Origin: Gemmatimonadota bacterium
Lineage (GTDB): Bacteria; JAAXHH01
Reading direction: 5' to 3'
NCBI GenBank assembly: GCA_026713285.1
Contig: JAPOOT010000271.1
Location: forward strand, 1-15,615
DNA: 15,615 nucleotides
Below the pieces are notes generated by a model that saw only the letters and a program-made list of their open reading frames with translations, was not told where the DNA came from and made no database searches. Position 1 is the first letter of the stretch; the number at the start of each line of letters is the position of its first letter. The position numbers and the translations under genes were made by a program. Below, piece after piece: positions 13,389-15,615 of the stretch.

Positions 13389-14297
13389 ATGCTTCGAAGA
13401 AGATTGGTCTCAATCATACATATGCCGTCAAGTGCGCGGGACGATCAGCGGGAATACGGCCTGCCGTCGATCCTGGCCTGCATCGCCGTACTGGCGCTTC
13501 TGATGCTGGGGGGATGGCATTTCGCCGCGTCCCATGTGATTGCCGTGCTGGACGACAGGGCCCTGATTGAACGGGAAAGGGAAAACAACCGGCTGCAGTC
13601 CCAGTTGCAGGCCCTGCATGAATTGGACGGCGCGCTCGAATCGCAGATCCTGACCCTGTCGGAGCGCGCGTCCGACATTGGCAAGATCGTGCATGGAGCC
13701 GATGAGCCCGGCACGGTCGCCGGCCCCGACAAACCCCCTGCGTCCCAGGCATCTATCGAACGGTCCGAGTCGCCCGATGCGGCCATAGGCAGGATCGGCG
13801 TAAGGATCGACCGGATGCTGGCCGAAACCCGTGCGGAACTGACCAGCCTGCGTTCCATCAAGGCAGAGGCAGGCGCCGACGAGACGTACTGGCTCGGCGT
13901 CCCTATCGTCTTGCCGGTGCGCGGTCCCGTCTCGAGATCCTTCGGGTCTTCGCGCAACCTGTTGAGCGACGACCAGCGCGTGCACGGGGGCCTGGACATC
14001 GCCGCGAACAAGGACGAACCGGTACGGGCGACTGCTAACGGAGTGGTTTCGAGGACCGGTGTGAACGCAAGCCTCGGCCGGTATGTGGACATCGATCACC
14101 AGAACGGGTACGTCACGCGGTACGGCCACCTCTCCGACGTGCTTGTCGAAAGAAGGAAACGGGTGGAGCGCGGGGAGGTCATCGGACGGGTCGGTCAGAC
14201 AGGAAAGACCAGCGGATACCACATACATTACGAGGTCCATTACGAAGGCCGCATACTCGATCCGTCGGCCTGGTTGTTCCCGGCCCGGGGCCTTTAA
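13389..14297 (+). CDS. Membrane-anchored M23 (LytM-type) peptidase, first copy
   Basis: A 302-residue protein: a short basic cytoplasmic tail, one transmembrane helix (about 28-46, SILACIAVLALLMLGGWHF), a heptad-like coiled coil (56-100), a low-complexity linker rich in Pro, Ser and Glu, a second helical part (135-160), then a LytM domain (170-297). The zinc site is complete: His199 and Asp203 in VHGGLDIA, and His280 in YHIHYEV, with His247 (YGHLS) and His278 as catalytic residues. It is probably an inner-membrane protein facing the periplasm that cuts peptidoglycan crosslinks or activates other hydrolases. GGAG six bases upstream supports the ATG at 13389. It lies 98 nt after the sigma gene and is followed by a second, diverged M23 gene. 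The physiological role (division, envelope growth or morphology) is inferred only. Confidence 0.9.
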   Translation: MLRRRLVSIIHMPSSARDDQREYGLPSILACIAVLALLMLGGWHFAASHVIAVLDDRALIERERENNRLQSQLQALHELDGALESQILTLSERASDIGKIVHGADEPGTVAGPDKPPASQASIERSESPDAAIGRIGVRIDRMLAETRAELTSLRSIKAEAGADETYWLGVPIVLPVRGPVSRSFGSSRNLLSDDQRVHGGLDIAANKDEPVRATANGVVSRTGVNASLGRYVDIDHQNGYVTRYGHLSDVLVERRKRVERGEVIGRVGQTGKTSGYHIHYEVHYEGRILDPSAWLFPARGL

Positions 14298-14334
14298 CCT
14301 GTGGCCGGTCGCGGAAGAAACCGCAAAAAATAGT

Positions 14335-14363
14335 TTGACACGAGGCGCGATCCGCTTCATTTT
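14335..14363 (+). promoter_or_regulatory. Possible promoter of the second M23 gene
   Basis: A perfect TTGACA (14335-14340) lies in the 146-nt gap between the two peptidase genes. At 17-bp spacing the -10 would be CATTTT (14358-14363), only three of six. The second gene may therefore have its own weak or regulated promoter rather than depend on readthrough. Confidence 0.35.
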
Positions 14364-14443
14364 GTGCGTCACATCGTCGCGGTAAGTGTTTATATCGCAC
14401 TGATTAAGATTTTCGGGTCAACTTGTAACGGGAATCAGGGATT

Positions 14444-15322
14444 TTGATAAGAAACCGAATGCCGACCGGGCTCATGGTCTTGCATTTCGGGGATATAACG
14501 GTTCGTATACCCGGACTGCCGATTGCTGTCATGCTGGGCGTGCTGGTCATGGTAACGGGCGTCGTATACGTCGGCGCGCGGTCATGGGTGGCCGAGTACA
14601 GGCATGAAAGCATGCGTGAAGAGATCGCGATCCTGGAACAGTCCAGCCGATCGAGCAGGGTCAGGCTGGATTCGCTCATAGCATCGGAAGAGTCCGCCCG
14701 GTTGATTTCGGGGCTTCCAAGCATCCATCCGGACGTTCGCCAGGTAGGTGTGGGTGGACGGACCGAGGTGCCGGATCCGGGTTTCGGCCACGATTCGCCC
14801 TTCTACCGGGCTTCCAGATTGTACTCCGAGATGGAAACCTCGAAACGGATGTCCAGCCTTTCGCTCAAGAGCATGGAGGATATCGAGCGGCAGATCCGGG
14901 AAGTCGACGACCGCTGGCAGTTCGTACCTTCGATTACTCCGGTGACCGGCGTGATAACCAGCCGGTACGGACCGAGGAACGATCCCTTCACCGGTCTGTA
15001 CGCCATGCACAGTGGAATCGATATCGCCGCGGCCCCGGGAACGCCGGTCAGTTCTCCGGCCAGCGGCGTCGTGATCAAAACCGGCGTGGACTCCCGGTAC
15101 GGCCTGTACATAGACGTGGACCACCAGAACGGATACAGGACCCGCTTCGGTCATCTTTCCACCATCCTGGTGAAGAAGGGCATGGAACTGCAGCGCGGAG
15201 ATATCATCGGCCAGGTAGGTATGACGGGAAGAGCCAACGGATCTCACCTGCACTACGAGATTCAGAAGGACGGCAGACGCGTCAACCCCATAAAGTACAT
15301 CCGGTCCGAAAACGACTGCTGA
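14444..15322 (+). CDS. Membrane-anchored M23 (LytM-type) peptidase, second copy
   Basis: A 292-residue protein with one transmembrane helix (about 26-45, PIAVMLGVLVMVTGVVYVGA), a helical stalk (52-85), a middle part with VRQVGVGGRTEVPDPG (98-113) as seen in many periplasmic M23 proteins, a second helix (123-157), and a LytM domain (165-287). Zinc ligands His189 and Asp193 (MHSGIDIA) and His270, with catalytic His237 (FGHLS) and His268 (SHLHYEI), are present, so it should be an active endopeptidase facing the periplasm. It shares the layout of the preceding gene and the DHQNGY..R(Y/F)GHLS stretch, but differs strongly in stalk and linker. A TTG at 14444, with GGGAA nine bases upstream, gives this reading; ATG at 14459 is the alternative. 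It ends 27 nt before a strong terminator. Confidence 0.88.
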   Translation: MIRNRMPTGLMVLHFGDITVRIPGLPIAVMLGVLVMVTGVVYVGARSWVAEYRHESMREEIAILEQSSRSSRVRLDSLIASEESARLISGLPSIHPDVRQVGVGGRTEVPDPGFGHDSPFYRASRLYSEMETSKRMSSLSLKSMEDIERQIREVDDRWQFVPSITPVTGVITSRYGPRNDPFTGLYAMHSGIDIAAAPGTPVSSPASGVVIKTGVDSRYGLYIDVDHQNGYRTRFGHLSTILVKKGMELQRGDIIGQVGMTGRANGSHLHYEIQKDGRRVNPIKYIRSENDC

Positions 15323-15349
15323 ACCGTACGGACCACGAAATTCGATCGG

Positions 15350-15380
15350 AGGCAGGAGCGCAGTTTACTCCTGCCTTTTT
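15350..15380 (+). terminator. Rho-independent terminator
   Basis: AGGCAGGAG (15350-15358) pairs perfectly with CTCCTGCCT (15368-15376) around a nine-base loop, and T continues through 15380. This is a textbook intrinsic terminator closing the sigma/peptidase block. Confidence 0.93.
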
Positions 15381-15535
15381 CATATCTGTGCCGTGGCCGT
15401 CTTCCGGTTGTTTTCCCCTTAACGTCAGCATAGCCACCCATACCCGCAGGCATTCTGCCGCCGTGTCGGTCGTCCCTTGAATTCCGCCGGGCGCCCGGTT
15501 GCGCTTGCCGGCCGGGAAGGGGCGAGGGCCGATCG
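15381..15535. other. Intergenic stretch without a recognised gene
   Basis: Between the terminator and the last gene start I see no credible coding frame, RNA gene or strong promoter. The sequence drifts from mixed to very GC-rich near 15485-15530. Confidence 0.6.
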
Positions 15536-15615
15536 ATGTTCCGACAGGACTACATCATGAGAACCATCCGTGTTTTCATCGATGCGTTGATCCTGTTGAT
15601 CCGGTCGCGCCGCGA
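15536..15615 (+). CDS. Hypothetical protein, N-terminal fragment
   Basis: An open frame starting at ATG 15536, with GAGGG seven bases upstream, reads MFRQDYIMRTIRVFIDALIL then LIRSRR and runs off the window. The opening resembles the MF(R/K)QDY(I/L)MR start of some small uncharacterised helical proteins (DUF6483-like); with 26 residues this is only a hint. It lies 156 nt after the terminator, so it begins a new transcript. The function is unknown. Confidence 0.6.
   Translation, partial: MFRQDYIMRTIRVFIDALILLIRSRR

Noticed and set aside
14311..14330. GCGG/CCGC hairpin followed by AAAAAA as a terminator
   Set aside because: For plus-strand transcription a T-run should follow the stem. Read on the minus strand the T-run comes before the stem, so it fits neither direction.
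1..15615. CRISPR arrays, tRNA or rRNA genes, insertion sequences
   Set aside because: No regularly spaced repeats, cloverleaf-like sequences, transposase motifs or terminal inverted repeats were seen on either strand by eye.

Overview
The window is GC-rich, densely coded bacterial chromosome with short gaps, and shows no phage, IS, CRISPR, tRNA or rRNA signal. The dprA/smg/topA-type neighbourhood, two membrane-anchored M23 (LytM) peptidases and a short RpoD-like sigma factor lacking region 1.1 suggest a Gram-negative-type bacterium, possibly from a poorly cultured phylum (Latescibacterota- or Gemmatimonadota-like). That placement is a low-confidence guess from gene style only.

Positions 1-5183 read on the minus strand. 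In transcription order: a TIGR04282-type ('rSAM/selenodomain-associated transferase 1') nucleotidyltransferase-fold transferase; a full-length SelA homologue that has lost the PLP lysine and carries a 23-residue tandem repeat; a class II aldolase; an HU/IHF protein; a HypE/PurM-like AIR-synthase-related protein; Smg; and the start of DNA topoisomerase I. The transferase/SelA-like and aldolase/HU pairs each share a 4-nt ATGA overlap. There are promoter candidates before the transferase, the aldolase and Smg.

A ~300-nt divergent promoter region (5184-5483) separates this from the plus-strand block. That block starts with an NrnA-like DHH phosphoesterase, then a double-domain 6-pyruvoyl-tetrahydropterin synthase/QueD protein and GTP cyclohydrolase I (FolE), the first steps of a pterin or 7-deazaguanine route. 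Next comes a 2-hydroxyacid module: GlcD-like and GlcE-like FAD oxidase subunits, then a LarA-superfamily (nickel-pincer isomerase-type) protein, with no GlcF beside them.

From 12195 onward, a short direct-repeat region and a strong promoter lead into the sigma factor gene. Two different M23 peptidases with an N-terminal membrane anchor follow, then a clear Rho-independent terminator (15350-15380), and the first codons of a small unknown protein at the window edge.

The part most likely to hold something undescribed is the transferase/SelA-like pair. A SelA-fold protein without its catalytic lysine is translationally coupled to a transferase family whose name comes from its association with selenium-linked genes.
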